Notes under the pieces: model-generated
Seen by the model: the letters and a program-made list of their open reading frames with translations, nothing else
Database searches by the model: none
Told to the model about the DNA's origin: nothing
Source: Saxidomus purpurata
Lineage: Eukaryota; Mollusca; Bivalvia; Venerida; Veneridae
Assembly (NCBI GenBank): GCA_022818135.1
Contig: JAFMSR010000001.1
Location: 31,560,063-31,624,062, forward strand
Length of the DNA stretch: 64,000 nt
Reading direction: 5' to 3'
Translations under genes and position numbers: made by a program
Shown here: positions 13,540 to 25,226 of the stretch, piece by piece
How the letters are laid out: the number at the start of each line of letters is the position of its first letter
Numbering within the stretch: the stretch's first letter is position 1

Positions 13540-13920
13540 GTGTAAGGGGGTCTAATGAGTTCAGCTTATCTGTCTGTTCGTCCGTCCATCTTTCTGTTGA
13601 CGGACTATTGTGGACACTAAATCTTCAAAACTCTTGATCTGAATTACATGACACTTCACAGAAGTGATAAGTACCATGCCAAGTTGTGCATGGTCCATGT
13701 TTTGGGTCACTTTGTCAAAGGTCAACGTCACAGTGGCTCGAGATATTACAATATTGTGGGCGCAAAATCTCCAAAATCTCTGGTCAGAATTAAATGATAT
13801 TTTAAGGAGTGATAAGTACCATTCCTAGTTATGCATGGTCCATGTTCTGTGTCACTTGGTCAAAGGTCAATGTCACAAGGTCATGAGATAGCAAAATCTT
13901 GTGAATGCTCATGTCACAAT
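13540..13920 (-). mobile_element. Pearl-like element remnant with ~145-bp core repeats
   Basis: About two copies of a 145-bp unit: GATAAGTACCAT recurs at 13666 and 13811, followed by TGCATGGTCCATGTT and GGTCAA phrases. They are preceded by a CCGT-rich stretch (gttcgtccgtcc), the complement of an (ACGG)n tract, so the element reads on the minus strand. Core repeats followed by an ACGG microsatellite are the layout of the bivalve pearl elements. A related inverted fragment lies inside the A' element (about 31290-31520). Ends not determined. Confidence 0.6.
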
Positions 13921-14267
13921 TTAGTGATATAAACAATATTCGTCTTTTCTGTACTATTTATAGTTACAAATTATGTTTGCTAAAAGTGAGTATTTTATAT
14001 TCATAATTATAGAACAGAAAATTAAACCGATATCGGTACAATGTATCATACATTTTGTAATGTCAGTATATATACGATAAATTAAACGTAAAACGCGTTA
14101 AATATCAAGTTATGAATTAATGTACCATATCATTATCTAAATTTCAAAACACAGTCTTATTTCCGCGTATTTGAGATAAAACTTATCTGTGGGAATGAGT
14201 TTGAACGCTTTAGACAGCTGTCTTCAAATATTAAGGAAGTTAAAGTCTATGAATTCAATTGAGATAT

Positions 14268-14646
14268 TTAAAGGGACATACACTATATCTGATGTCAAAC
14301 TAAATAACCTCCAAAACATAAATGATTTAATCTTTGGAGGTATTATAACTCAACCTAAAAGTTTCAGCTATGCATTCCTAGGGATTATTGATAAAATCAG
14401 CGGTTTAAAATATACTGCAGTACCGTAAACCGTTCAATAATGTATGTACAGTTGTTGTTGTACAATTAATGGGTGGATGCGATTTATTTCAGAAAGTCTC
14501 TATATTGATTAATTGTGGTAAAATGAGGCAGTTTTTCGCCATAGGTTCTTCTTTAAAATTGTATCTATTTATCATTATACGTTCATTGAACACATAATCT
14601 ATGTTTCGAGAATTTAATCTGCTAGATGTAGGGAGTGCCCCTTTAA
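14268..14646. mobile_element. TIR MITE, TTAAAGGGRCA family
   Basis: The left end TTTAAAGGGACATACAC and the right end GAGTGCCCCTTTAA (complement TTAAAGGGGCACTC) form imperfect terminal inverted repeats about 380 bp apart. The interior is non-coding; the frame that starts upstream at 14189 and runs into it is not conserved coding sequence. Confidence 0.6.
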
Positions 14647-15034
14647 CTCTTATTTAAATCACAGTAGTACATGTGTATACATCTTGTAAGTTTTTTTTGT
14701 TTGTTTTTTAAACCACGGTATGATTACACATGAACACGGCAAATAATTATTATGTAACAATGTATATAACCATTAACATAGTTTCAGATTCATAAGTGTG
14801 TAGACTGTGACACTATTTTTCATGCACCTTTGTCATGTTTAGAACAAGAAAATTACATCTGCTGATTTTGTATGATAAATCCGTGAATGAATTAATTACA
14901 GCACAATATAAAAAATTGAGCGACTACTTAACGAGTTACCATCACATGTACTATGCCTATAACTTTGATGTGTTCGTTTAGTGTTTTGTATTGCGCCTAC
15001 ATAAAAATTTTATGTAAGCGTTGTCCTTTACTTT

Positions 15035-16125
15035 TACGGAAGCCCAATAGTGCCACTTTGTTTTTTTAATGGATTTTTTCAACAAAATTGTTTTGAAAAT
15101 TCAAGATACTAAGTTGAATATTCAAGATACTAAGTTGAAAATTCAACTTACTAAGTTGAAAATTCAACTTACTAAGTTGAAAATTCAAGATACTAAGTTG
15201 AATATTCAATATACTAAGTTGAAATTTAACTTACTAAGTTGAATATTCAAGATACTAAGTTGAATATTCAACTTACTAAGTTGAATATTCAAGATACTAA
15301 GTTGAATATTCAAGATACTAAGTTGAAAATTCAAGATACTAAGTTGAATATTCAAATTACTAAGTTGAATATTCAACTTACTAAGTTGAATATTCAACTT
15401 ACTAAGTTGAAAATTCAAGATACTAAGTTGAATATTCAACTTACTTAGTTGAAAATTCGACTTACTAAGTTGAATATTCAAGATACTAAGTTGAAAATTC
15501 AAGATACTAAGTACTAAAATCAGTAACTTGAATTTTCAACTTAGTAAGTTGAATTTTCAACTTAGTATCTTGAATTTTCAACTTAGTAAGTTGAATTTTC
15601 ATCTTAGTATCTTGAATTCAACATCTTGAATTTTCAACTTAGTATCTTGAATATTCAACTTAGTAAGTTGAAATATTCAACTTAGCAAGTTGAATATTCA
15701 ACTTAGTATCTTGAATATTCAACTTACTAAGTTGAATTTTCAACTTAGTATCTTGAATTTTCAACTTAGTAAGTTGAATTTTCAACTTAGTATCTTGAAT
15801 ATTCAACTTAGTATCTTGAATATTCAACTTAGTAAGTTGAATATTCAACTTAGTATCTTGAATATTCAACTTAGTAAGTTGAATTTTCAACTTAGTATCT
15901 TGAATATTCAACTTAGTATCTTGAATATTCAACTTAGTAAAATTCAAGTTACTGATTTTAGTACTTAGTATCTTGAATATTCAACTTAGTAAGTTGATTA
16001 TTCAACTTAGTAAGTTGAATTTTCAACTAAGTATCTTGAATATTCAACTTACTATCTTGAATTTTCAACTTAGTTATGTTGAAAAAATCAATTAACAAAC
16101 AAAGTGGCACTATTGGGCTTCCGTA
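15035..16125. mobile_element. 1.09-kb foldback element made of ~20-bp repeats
   Basis: Ends are inverted repeats of about 50 bp beginning TACGGAAGCCCAATAGTGCC (left) and ending in the complement (right), flanked by a direct repeat TACTTT at 15029-15034 and 16126-16131, a likely 6-bp target duplication. Inside, the left half is about 20 tandem copies of a ~20-bp unit of the form ATTCAAGATACTAAGTTGAA or ATTCAACTTACTAAGTTGAA; the right half is the same units in inverted orientation. A distinctive AAGTACTAAAATCAGTAACT segment occurs once near the centre (about 15510) and once, inverted, at about 15945. The whole could fold into a ~500-bp hairpin. Repetitive NIQLS/NIQDT frames on both strands are composition artefacts. 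No transposase is encoded. Confidence 0.85.
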
Positions 16126-16399
16126 TACTTTTGCATATGACAAAGGTTTATAAAATATATAAGCTAAAGAGTACGTTCTCTGTTGTTTGTAAAAGAAAAT
16201 AATTTTTTATTAGGGACGTATGGTGTCCAGATGAAAATTAAAATACACGGTGCTTTACTCTAACGATTATTTTTTCTCTATACCCTTGAAGTTCTTTGAG
16301 ATTTTGCGGAAAACAAACGCCTAAAAAATCGTAGATCGGTCCGGAAATTATTTTTTAATTTCACAATTGTTTAACAGCTTAAATTTGATTTTTTTTTTT
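16126..16399. other. AT-rich spacer
   Basis: Nothing recognised between the foldback element and a short tandem repeat. Confidence 0.4.
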
Positions 16400-16640
16400 T
16401 GTAAATCAGCATTGTTCCCCTTTTTACTGACTCCGTATATAATTATTGATTTTCCTAAGTTAAAGTGCAACGAATTCTGCGCTGCGATTGGACGAAACCA
16501 ATTTCAAACAATAATGTTTGTAAATCAGCATTGTTCCCCTTTTTAATGACTCAGACTGTATGTGTTGATTTACCCAAGTTTAAGTTCCAGGATCTTTTTG
16601 AATTTACTGATATTGTAAAAAATATATATTGATAGGATGT
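16400..16640 (+). repeat. Two-copy tandem repeat, 118-bp period
   Basis: TGTAAATCAGCATTGTTCCC starts at 16400 and again at 16518, followed in both by CTTTTT(A)..TGACTC and a downstream AAGTT(A/T)AAGT phrase. A partial third match to the middle of the unit (CTGCAATTGGAC) lies near 16917, suggesting a dispersed family. Confidence 0.65.
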
Positions 16641-18139
16641 TCTATTCACTCTAAAACAATGTTGACATATTCATTTTTTTCTGTCATTAGTCACTATTTC
16701 ACGAAAAAGAGTTGCCAGGAAGACTTTTTTTATATTTTGCAATATCATTGAAAAAATACTGCGTTTTATTTCTAACATGTACATCTATTTAAAAAGTAAA
16801 GTTATGAATGTTTTTTGTACAAATAAAGATCATTTCAGCCGGTATGACATCTTTTTGGTAAATAAGAGCTACTTTTCAATGTGGTCCTTGGACTTTAATG
16901 TGGGGCGAAAACTTCCCTGCAATTGGACAAAAAAAATTCAAACACTAAATTGCATCAAAATGAACACTAAACTATTCTTAATAATCTTATTTTGTACCTT
17001 TTCTCCACATTTTGTTATTAATGGATTGTGGAGATTGTATTATTAATACCCTCTTTCAGTGTTAACTCACCTGTATAATTAGAATAAAGAGCTATATGTG
17101 CGGTAACGTTTGATTCCCTAAGTAAAGCGCACAGTTAAAACATTCGTAGCTCAATCGGTTGCCTACTCCACATACTATAATTAACTTATAATTACATTGA
17201 TAAACATAGCACAACTTGATTTATTATTCATTTTATAACACAAACCTTATGTTTAATCTCACTCAACACCATTTGCCATGTACCACCCGCCAGCCGTACA
17301 TGTAATAATTCTAAAGTCTTGTTGTTCTAAAGTAGGATATTACTCGATCTTTTACAAGTACAATGTAGTAAGAGATATTTATTGACCGTTACGGGTTTGT
17401 TTTTCAGTACATATTGTACAGAATCACAGATCGCTGCATATACATGTAAAGTTATTTATAAATGAACATTCACTCTAGACTAATAAAACGGGACCTTTGT
17501 ACTCCACTACACATTTCCAGTTTGATCCACCAGCGATTGCAATAACAATCGTTGAATGTTTCTGTGGTGATCAGAGGCGCTGATATATTGTAACAGATAC
17601 ATCGATTGGACTGAAAACAAGAACAAGAAGCGGTAGTCAAGTGGAAAAAAATGTCATATTCATCCGATAGTAAGCCATTTCAATACTTCGGTATAACCCA
17701 CCTATTCACTCATCAGTCAATAGTCCGTCGTTTATAAAGTCCGTTCAGCAGACACACAAACTGATGCAGCTTTCTTATTTTCAAGTTTTAAGAAATTTCA
17801 TTCATGATGCACCATTTCCGGAAAAAAGACACAATAGTTAATGTTTTACATATGTTCTGCACCTTTAAGAAACATTCATTTCTTTTGTATATGAAATTCA
17901 GCCTTAGATCTACGCACAAGAAAGAACAAAAATAGAATTTTTATATCACGTTTTCAAAAATAAAAAATATCGTGTTTGTGTAAAGTTTTTAAAATTGTGT
18001 GCTACATACTATATTCTTGAGTCATTCCTGTATAAATAAATCCAAAGTCAGTGACAATTGTCATCGATGAGTTGTTATCTGACTCGTGGTGCATGGATCG
18101 GTTAGGACTGAAATGTTTGACGATGATGGCAATGATGAG
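16641..18139. other. Intergenic, nothing recognised
   Basis: About 1.5 kb without a supported gene. The 89-aa frame at 16777-17046 has no domain and overlaps the partial repeat match at 16.9 kb. An A-box-like phrase (GTAGCTCAATCGG, about 17153) lacks a B box. Confidence 0.4.
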
Positions 18140-18475
18140 TTCACATCTCCGGGTCAGTATTTCCCGATGTGTTTGTTGTTTATAATAAACGTGAGCATAA
18201 ACCAGTGATATCTAACTTCACGACATGCACCGTCAGAATTCGTGAAGTCACAAGTACTGCTTAACTAAAGTCTATTACTCGCACAGTAGGGGCCTACGCA
18301 TGTGGTCTGGGAAATGCGAAACATTGAACATGCCTTCACATACGCAAAATAGACAATAAATCGCTCGCTTAACTAAAGTGTGGTCTTCAATTTTAAATGA
18401 ACGAACAATGGAAATCATGTCGCTTATAAAACTGGAACAAATGCCGTAGAAATTGATGTCAACGAAAACACGAAC
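18140..18475 (-). pseudogene. Decayed exon-1 fragment of the 33-35 kb seven-TM receptor gene
   Basis: Read on the minus strand this stretch matches exon 1 of the receptor at 33398-35198. The clearest peptide match is FNVSHFPDHM here against FNVSHFTDHM there, preceded by SSFISDMISI against ASFICAVISI. Nucleotide matching continues downstream through the region equivalent to 'CEYYGF..NLAIFVTSQN..' (both carry ACTCGCACAGT, GAAGTCACAA and CGACAT.CACC), and weakly towards the TCTCC..GTCA..TTTCCC block. Stops, indels and frame changes interrupt it; the initiator region, later TM segments and exon 2 are missing. It keeps the parental orientation, about 16 kb away, so it is probably the relic of a local duplication rather than a retrocopy. 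A TIR hairpin element abuts its 5' side. Confidence 0.8.
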
Positions 18476-18477
18476 AA

Positions 18478-18862
18478 TCGACAAGTAGCTAATTTGTCGT
18501 ATTTTCAACTTTTCGATTTGGTGGGCCGAAACGTCGAAAACACGATAGATTTAAGACGAAAACACAAGCAAAAGGCGAAGACACAACGTATTTTTATTCG
18601 AGTTTTCGAGCTGGTTGATTTTGATACTCCGTGTTTTCGAATTTGGGGGCGAATAGTCTAAAACACGAACACTCAACAGGTTCTTATTTTGTCGTGCTTT
18701 CGACTTGCCTTTGACGAAAAGTCAAAAACAAAGCGAAAATACTACAAACTAAGGGCAAAAACACAACGCGACACGAATACTCGACAAGTAGCTATTTTGT
18801 CGTTGTTTCACCATTTGTCGCTTTTAATCTGTCAAAAACACGTCAAAATAGCTACTTGTCGA
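18478..18862. mobile_element. 385-bp TIR element with internal hairpin
   Basis: TCGACAAGTAGCTAATTTG at the left end pairs with CAAAATAGCTACTTGTCGA at the right end. A third, inner copy at 18789 (CTCGACAAGTAGCTATTTTG) pairs perfectly over about 20 bp with the right end, giving a compact hairpin at 18789-18864. The body is rich in CGAAAACAC-type phrases on both strands. Non-coding. It abuts the GPCR pseudogene at 18475 and may have contributed to its truncation. Confidence 0.7.
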
Positions 18863-21765
18863 GTTTTTGGTCAGAATGTACGTCTTTATAGTTTCAAAGC
18901 CAAGTTCGAAACCGGGTCATATCGGGTCAAAATCTAGGTCACCCGGTCAAATCATAGAAAACACTTTAGAACACTTTAGAAGAGAAGTATTTACTATTAA
19001 ATTTCAACAACCCTTAATCACGCTTTGTACTCTGTAAACATATCAGATATGCCAAATGTGCTGTAACATAAGACCAGGAAGCTACCGTCTGGGATTCGAA
19101 TGTAGAGATAGTCTTTAATTTATGCCCTGGGCTTGATTTCATCGTTTTATCTCAAGAGTATATTGGCTGCCATTGTGTCAGTGACGTTAATAATAAATGA
19201 GCATCAGATTTTCAGGCATTATTGCTTAACCGAAAAGTTGTCACTACATAACACCGAAGTATTTACAATACGAGTTTCTGCAGTAACACACTAAAAGGAC
19301 GCTTCATATCAAATGTTTGCAAGCAGGCTTTATAATGGTTAGGCATATGTACATTGTATCTAAGATCTCAGGGTGACATTGTTATTTTCTAATTCGCACC
19401 TATTTCTGTATAAGCTCAATCTATTCCTAAATTATGTGGCGTAACAGGAGTGTTGTACTACATATTAGTATTTGCACTGTACGTAGTGATTTGCAGTAAA
19501 ATTAGTGTTTACGGTAATTTTACAAACTTTAAGCATGTTCGCTTAAATGTTGCAGGATAAACAAACAAATACCTTGTGTACCAAGTGGATAAAAGGTCAC
19601 AGTAAGTGACTGAGGAAGAGAAAAACAATCTAACAAGTAACCGATTTAGTCCAAGGTCGAACCATGATAGATCACGATCATTGATCTTTACATTAAAAGT
19701 CATCTGGTTTACACTCTTTAAACCTATCGGTATTGTAATTTGAAGTTAAAGACTACAGTAACATGTACACTGCCTACAGTTTGATGTGACAGTCAATGTT
19801 ACTTGTTTTATCATTTTAGAAACGATTCTTGTTCAAACGTTTAAGGACGATTTTAGCTCATAACATATTCATCACTAAAACTCAGTATAGATAATTATAC
19901 ATTGTATATACATAGAGGAGCTGATGTAATTAGCCAAATAAATCAGAGAAGGCATCTGCGTCTCCAATATACTTGTAGCAATTCTGTCGTAAGAAAACGA
20001 AACTCTCTGTTAACAAAGTAATATCGATCACTACTGCGCCGTTGCAAAGTATTATCTATTCTTTCTTTATCCGCAGACATTAAATATGAGACATTACCAG
20101 CTGGTGTCATGTCATTGCACGCATAAAGAAACAAATTAATTATTGTTTGTTGATCTTTTACCTTTATAGTTGGAAATGACCGATCTACTTAATTAGGCGT
20201 CCGTTAGATTAGTGAAATCAACATATAGTGGGCCATATATTTGGATTGCATGTAACAGCACCTCAACAGTGTCAAAGAACAGCTCAAATTACCAGCAGTT
20301 GTATCACCATATTCACAAACCAGAAACGGCCCTAGACATTGACTATTAGGAAGACATCACGTCTGTAAAATGGACTTTGCCGCTCTTTTCATCTTCAGTG
20401 ATCTCCATGAGGCTTTAGCATTGAAGGTAATACTATGTCAACGGAGTGTAAGCATCAAAAGAAAACGAGAGTCATTAAAAACACAAAATAGAGCTAAAAA
20501 ACAACAAACAAGACTATCTGCTACACTTAATCTCATTGTTTTCTCTAGAGCAACAGTTTTCTATCAAGCGCGAAGCAAATATCATATAAAATAGACTGGA
20601 AATAAAGCAAGAAATATCCTGGGTAAAACATACATTCTATCAGACAAGTAACTAGTGTAATCAGTAGATCCCTGTTAGAAGAAAATGGTTGAAAATAGTT
20701 TGCCTTTGTTCTAATGGAATGTATTGTCAATCAGCCTAGTGGAGATGCTAACCAGTGCTAATCGTTCAGCTTTTTTATACACGTATGAATGGGATATACC
20801 CGTGAACCTGGTGAAAACAAGAGCAGTTTGCAGTCTAGCATGTTTGGCCGCAAAGGGAGAGAATTTTGCAAAAAATAAGCGGGCAGATAATCAGAATATA
20901 GAAGAATGATACAAAAGAGGTACATTGTAAACGTAAGGACTGAATGCCAGTGTAAGCACTGGCGCTTTTTTCAATAATGATAACGATATGAAAAATGTGA
21001 AGATTAAGAACCAAGCTAACAGGCTCTCTCTTGAGAAAAAGGGTATCAATTTGTAGACCTTTTCTTCCAAAGAATTGGGACGAAAAATCTATCTTTTAAT
21101 GCTAAGCGGCTGCTGCTAGGTTTCACATCTGTCTTTGGTTTGTCATGCTGGGGATTAAACCCCGTACACAGACTCTCAACAACTATAATTGTAAAGATGT
21201 TATTAAGCAACACATTTACATCTATAGTATCTGTTTTGCAGCTACAAATCGTTTACGGGTTATATTAAATTCCCTGTTTAATGTTAACTTTATGTCCTAC
21301 TCAACAGGTTAAATGCAAACAGATCACTAGCAATATCGTTGAACATAGAATCACATTATTTATCTGAATGCTTTCAGACCAAAGAAATGTTATTCCTGTT
21401 TTTGTTCGATTAATCATAGTAAATAAATGTTTTTTGAAACCAAGCAATACTTGACCTTTAACTAAATCAAAACTTCTGTAAAACATATTGAAAATAGCAA
21501 TATATCAAAGTCGGAAGTAATTTATTTCTTGAAGCTTGTTAAAACTTGACTGTAAGATTGCTTTGTAAACATCGTTAAGATTTACGATTGACAGTTCTGT
21601 TGCACTGTTAAAACGATGCTGAGAAAACGCTGGGTTGGTAGTATTTTTTACAGAAACGTGAACGTAATATTACATTATTATATTAAATTTACAATTGATT
21701 TATATCTTACGCATGAACAGACCATGTGTCTAGCTGTAACGGGGAATCGTATTATTACACAACGA
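18863..21765. other. Intergenic, nothing recognised
   Basis: About 2.9 kb of AT-rich DNA without a supported gene. Short frames at 19.5-20.9 kb show no domains. A small GCCAGTG/CACTGGC hairpin followed by a T run lies at about 20945; in a eukaryotic context no function is inferred. Confidence 0.4.
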
Positions 21766-21840
21766 GCTGCCGTGGCGCAATGGGAGTACGTTCGCCTCAC
21801 GTAGAAAGGTCCCGAGTTCGATCCCAACCAGAGTCTTGAC
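21766..21840 (+). mobile_element. tRNA-derived SINE head
   Basis: GTGGCGCAATGGG (21772-21784) fits an RNA polymerase III A box and GAGTTCGATCC (21814-21824) fits a B box, 30 bp apart as in tRNA-like promoters. The acceptor and anticodon arms do not fold into a complete tRNA, so this is read as a SINE head or tRNA relic rather than a working tRNA gene. A TC microsatellite follows within 35 bp. Confidence 0.55.
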
Positions 21841-21869
21841 CCTTACGCAAGACTCACATAATTCCATTT

Positions 21870-21894
21870 TCTCTCTCTCTCTCTCTCTCTCTCT

Positions 21895-21961
<67 letters not shown>

Positions 21962-21977
21962 CTCTTTCTCCCTCCCT
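21870..21977. repeat. (CT)n microsatellite
   Basis: About 100 bp of CT dinucleotides with a few CCC interruptions, immediately downstream of the tRNA-like SINE head. Confidence 0.95.
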
Positions 21978-22626
21978 TCGATGTTTATACAATCTAGAGT
22001 GAGTCCCGAGAGCGATAAATCAAAGCTGTAAAACGTGTTTTGAAATCAAGAATAATGAATTAGTATAGTAAGTATGCAACGAAAATGAAAACGAAAAAAA
22101 AATGGTAAAAGTACAAGGAAAGGGATTATTACAACAGGTTGCACTTAAATGAACAACATTATAGAAATAAAAGATGCCTGTTAAAAATATGTTGTCGTTT
22201 TTTTATCGAACGTGACAAGGTATGTTTTCTTCTTCGGAAACAGCAAGCGACTGTCCAATCAAAATCATCACTTAAAATATAGAACCCTGATGTTATGCTT
22301 ATTTTATAAGACTTTTATAATCAAAGCGCTGAAGGCACTGAAAATGTTCGGTCTGAAACATAGATTATCGTATGGATTGGTACTTAGGAGACTATGCCAA
22401 GACTACAACGATTGTTAATATATGACCGTATTTCCACGGCGTACGCTGACCTTCTTCCAACCATTTTTGCATTATTATACACGAACGAGCGATAGACACA
22501 GCTAAAGTGAACGGATTTTAATGGGTGTGGTATCAATGTAAAGCTTACATGTTTATCTACCCAATAATCTTAATTTCTTCCTGATTTTCGCTTTATTGAG
22601 CGAGATAACGTTCTAGATGCATTCAT
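21978..22626. other. Intergenic, nothing recognised
   Basis: No gene supported. Ends at the presumed target duplication of the Harbinger element. Confidence 0.4.
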
Positions 22627-22629
22627 ATT

Positions 22630-22949
22630 AGACATTTGCAACGTGAAACGACTAGCGAGGGGAAGCGAGAAGCGAGGACGTGAAGCGAGTAAATTCGAGG
22701 GGTCGTTTCAACAGTATAAGTGCATGCCGTATTGGAAGGAAAATATAAATGCCATAATTTGCTTTGTTTTTGTAACAATTGTTACAGGATCTTATAAATC
22801 TATCTGTGTGTATTATCGACTCTAACTGGTTAAAATGTAAATTGTAACTTGAAGTCATTATCAATGAAAATGGATTTTTACTCTTATAAACGTTTAAGCA
22901 GACGATGATATACACGGCATGACACATGGGTCGCGTTTGGAGACAATAA
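22630..22949 (+). repeat. Harbinger left TIR, outer part
   Basis: Inverted copy of 28263-28578. It begins AGACATTTGCAACGTG and contains several GCGAG phrases. The 91-aa frame found in both arms (22652-22927 minus, 28284-28556 plus) is identical only because the arms are; it has no domain and is not called a gene. Confidence 0.85.
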
Positions 22950-25105
22950 TGGCCAATTTCTTTTCTCTGGCTTGAGGCTTAATCTTGGTTTCAAGCCAAC
23001 TGACGGATTTCTTTTCTACAATCTGGGATTGGTCTTAAGCCTTGGACAGTGTCCAAGCCAGCTTTCAATGACCGATTTCTTTTCTCTAATCCAGGATTGG
23101 AAACGCTCTCGTGGCCATTGTATTTTCAAACCACCTATAGGGTAGGCTTGAACGATTATTTATCTACTATGAAAACACAAATAACTGCACCGTTATGTGA
23201 ACTATACAAAATTAAACAATCTTTGTATAAAGAGAACAATGGCCGCTAGATGTCGGGGTGTATCATCACCTTCAGTGACAGTTCTAGTTTTGTTTTATAA
23301 TTAGGATTATATAATAAATATTCTATTTCAAAGTTTACAATTTCGCAAAAAAAGTATTTAAAAAAATAATAAATTTGTAAAGACTACTTTGAAATCAGTA
23401 TTGCATTTAATAAAAATAAATATGAAGAAAAAAGTCTTTCATTGTACGACCGCCTTTTCATAAACAGTTGTCTTCAGGATCAAATTATTTGTCCCTTATC
23501 TTTCACAACACACACTCATACTCCTCACCTACACCCGCACCAATCCCTGCCCTCCATCTCCCACACCCTGCGCTCTGTGTCCCGCTCTCTGTTTCGCAAC
23601 TTCCTACTCTTACGAAAAAGGTGATGATAACATTTATTTTGAATAGTTACTTTTCTCTGTAGTTGTACAGTACACAAATGTCAGAACTGTCATGTTTGCT
23701 GCTTATTATTTCTGAAAAGGTTTGCAAAACAAGATCACTACTAGTTGTGATGAATTATACCAAAAAATAGTAATTTACATTTTAGGAACGTCACACACTG
23801 AACATGCAGAACTCATCATTGCATGCCTGTCAAATAATTACGTATTATCCATGTATATTTTGAAGAATAACTGTAAGAAATATCGAATGTTTCCATGAAA
23901 GCATATCAACAGTGATGTTGAGTTCTTTGCCAGACTCTTCTGACCAATATTACAGTTGGCAGTTGCCTGTTGCCAAATGTGTAAATATTTAACTTACGAA
24001 AGTTTCAAGTTTCAAAATTGAAGTAACAACGCACTACTATAGTAACGTCGATCCTAATTGGTTACGTCATGTAACTTTGCGACTATCAAATAAATAGTCA
24101 ACTGATTTGTAATTTGGATATTTGCGACTGTCTTTACGGTTTTTAATGTTAACAAATATATTGAACGGCTACTTTCTTTTACAGGTAGTGTTCTAAAAAT
24201 TTAGGAAAAACATTTACATAAAGAGCACTTTTTATCGAGTCTGGTTTTCTCGTGAAGCGGCATCTTTACACTAATTTGGTGGTGTTTCATATTTCATTAT
24301 GATGGTGAAAAGGATAAAATAAGATATGTATTTTTCCTAAGTCACGCATTTTACGCACCCCTCTCTGTTACGCTCACAACTTATCAAAAAGAAGGCCAGT
24401 TATTCAGCCGTTCGTCTGTCCGTCAATCTTTATATATCATTTACACTTATGCATTGTTATGTATGTAGTGAGTTGGTTTGGAAAAATAAAAAGATAAGTG
24501 ATACATTTGTTTGTGTAGTTCTGAATAAATTAAAAATTATGGAAACAATTTTTTTTTTCGAAACAATGTTACATTAATAGGAAACAAATCTCCGAGTTAC
24601 GGGAAAATAACTTGTATGTACCTTTCCCCTATCTTTTCTCCACAACCTCTCATTTTCCTGCCTGTCTGCATCATTATACCTTCCTTATTCGCTCGTTCTT
24701 TCCATTTTCGTCCGTCCGCTCACTCACTGACACGTTATAACTTTTATCGTACTCTATAAATTCATTCATTATGTATTATGAGACATCTAGCGCACTGGGT
24801 TTTAATTTGCCTACTTTTTGATAATTTTTTATTAATTGACTTTATTAATTAATATATATATTCCATGAGTCACTGCGGTTTTTAAATGAACGACTATCAC
24901 AGTGCCGTTAATAGCATGTTTCACGTAATACCCGTGCAATTTCCCCCAAACTAGGATTGAAATCAGTACAAAAGAAACGGACAGTGGTTTGACCAAGACA
25001 GAGAAAAGAAATCCGCATTAGCTTGGATTCAATCCTGGATTGAAACTCGGCTTGTTCAATCTAGGTTTCAAACCAGGTTTCAAGCCACAGAAAAGAAATT
25101 GGCCA
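22950..25105 (+). mobile_element. Non-autonomous Harbinger-like element A, copy 1
   Basis: Begins TGGCCAATTTCTTTTCT and ends with its complement, flanked on both sides by TAA (22947-22949 and 25106-25108), a 3-bp TWA-type target duplication typical of PIF/Harbinger. Removing it with one TAA restores the long left TIR of the host transposon. Both ends carry extra copies of an ATTTCTTTTCT motif (about 23009 and 23075 on the left; about 25010 on the right), spaced like subterminal transposase-binding repeats. I find no transposase or other gene in its 2156 bp. The start GGCCAA resembles the inner Harbinger TIR. Overall identity to the inverted copy at 29421 looks above 90 percent by eye. Confidence 0.85.
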
Positions 25106-25108
25106 TAA

Positions 25109-25206
25109 GGCCAAGGTGAAGAAAAACTCGATGCATGTTTTATGTCCTTTAGTTTTTAAATTTTATTAAAGTATCATTCAGGATCATCTGAAGAACATAT
25201 ACCCAG
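25109..25206 (-). repeat. Inner left TIR with a remnant of the partner gene's C-terminus
   Basis: Inverted match of 28160-28262. About 60 bp are nearly identical; beyond that the match continues, more diverged, into the coding sequence of the right-end gene. On the minus strand 25206-25174 reads LGICSSDDPE then a stop, against LGISSSDDSD then a stop at 28159-28191. The left end therefore retains a relic of the same 3' coding end, showing that the TIR once included it. Confidence 0.75.
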
Positions 25207-25226
25207 TACAAGTGGCCAATACATAA

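Noticed and set aside
15206..15968. Four repetitive NIQLS/NIQDT frames, or a CRISPR-like array
   Set aside because: Repeats run without unique spacers and form an inverted foldback element with TIRs; open frames on both strands arise from the 20-21-bp unit. The host is eukaryotic.
17150..17180. tRNA-like A box (GTAGCTCAATCGG)
   Set aside because: No B box at the right distance and no acceptor stem.
20940..20975. Hairpin plus T run resembling a bacterial terminator
   Set aside because: The sequence is eukaryotic and there is no gene upstream; the stem is only 7 bp.
21766..21840. Functional tRNA gene
   Set aside because: A and B boxes are present but a full cloverleaf cannot be drawn; a SINE head fits better, with a microsatellite following.
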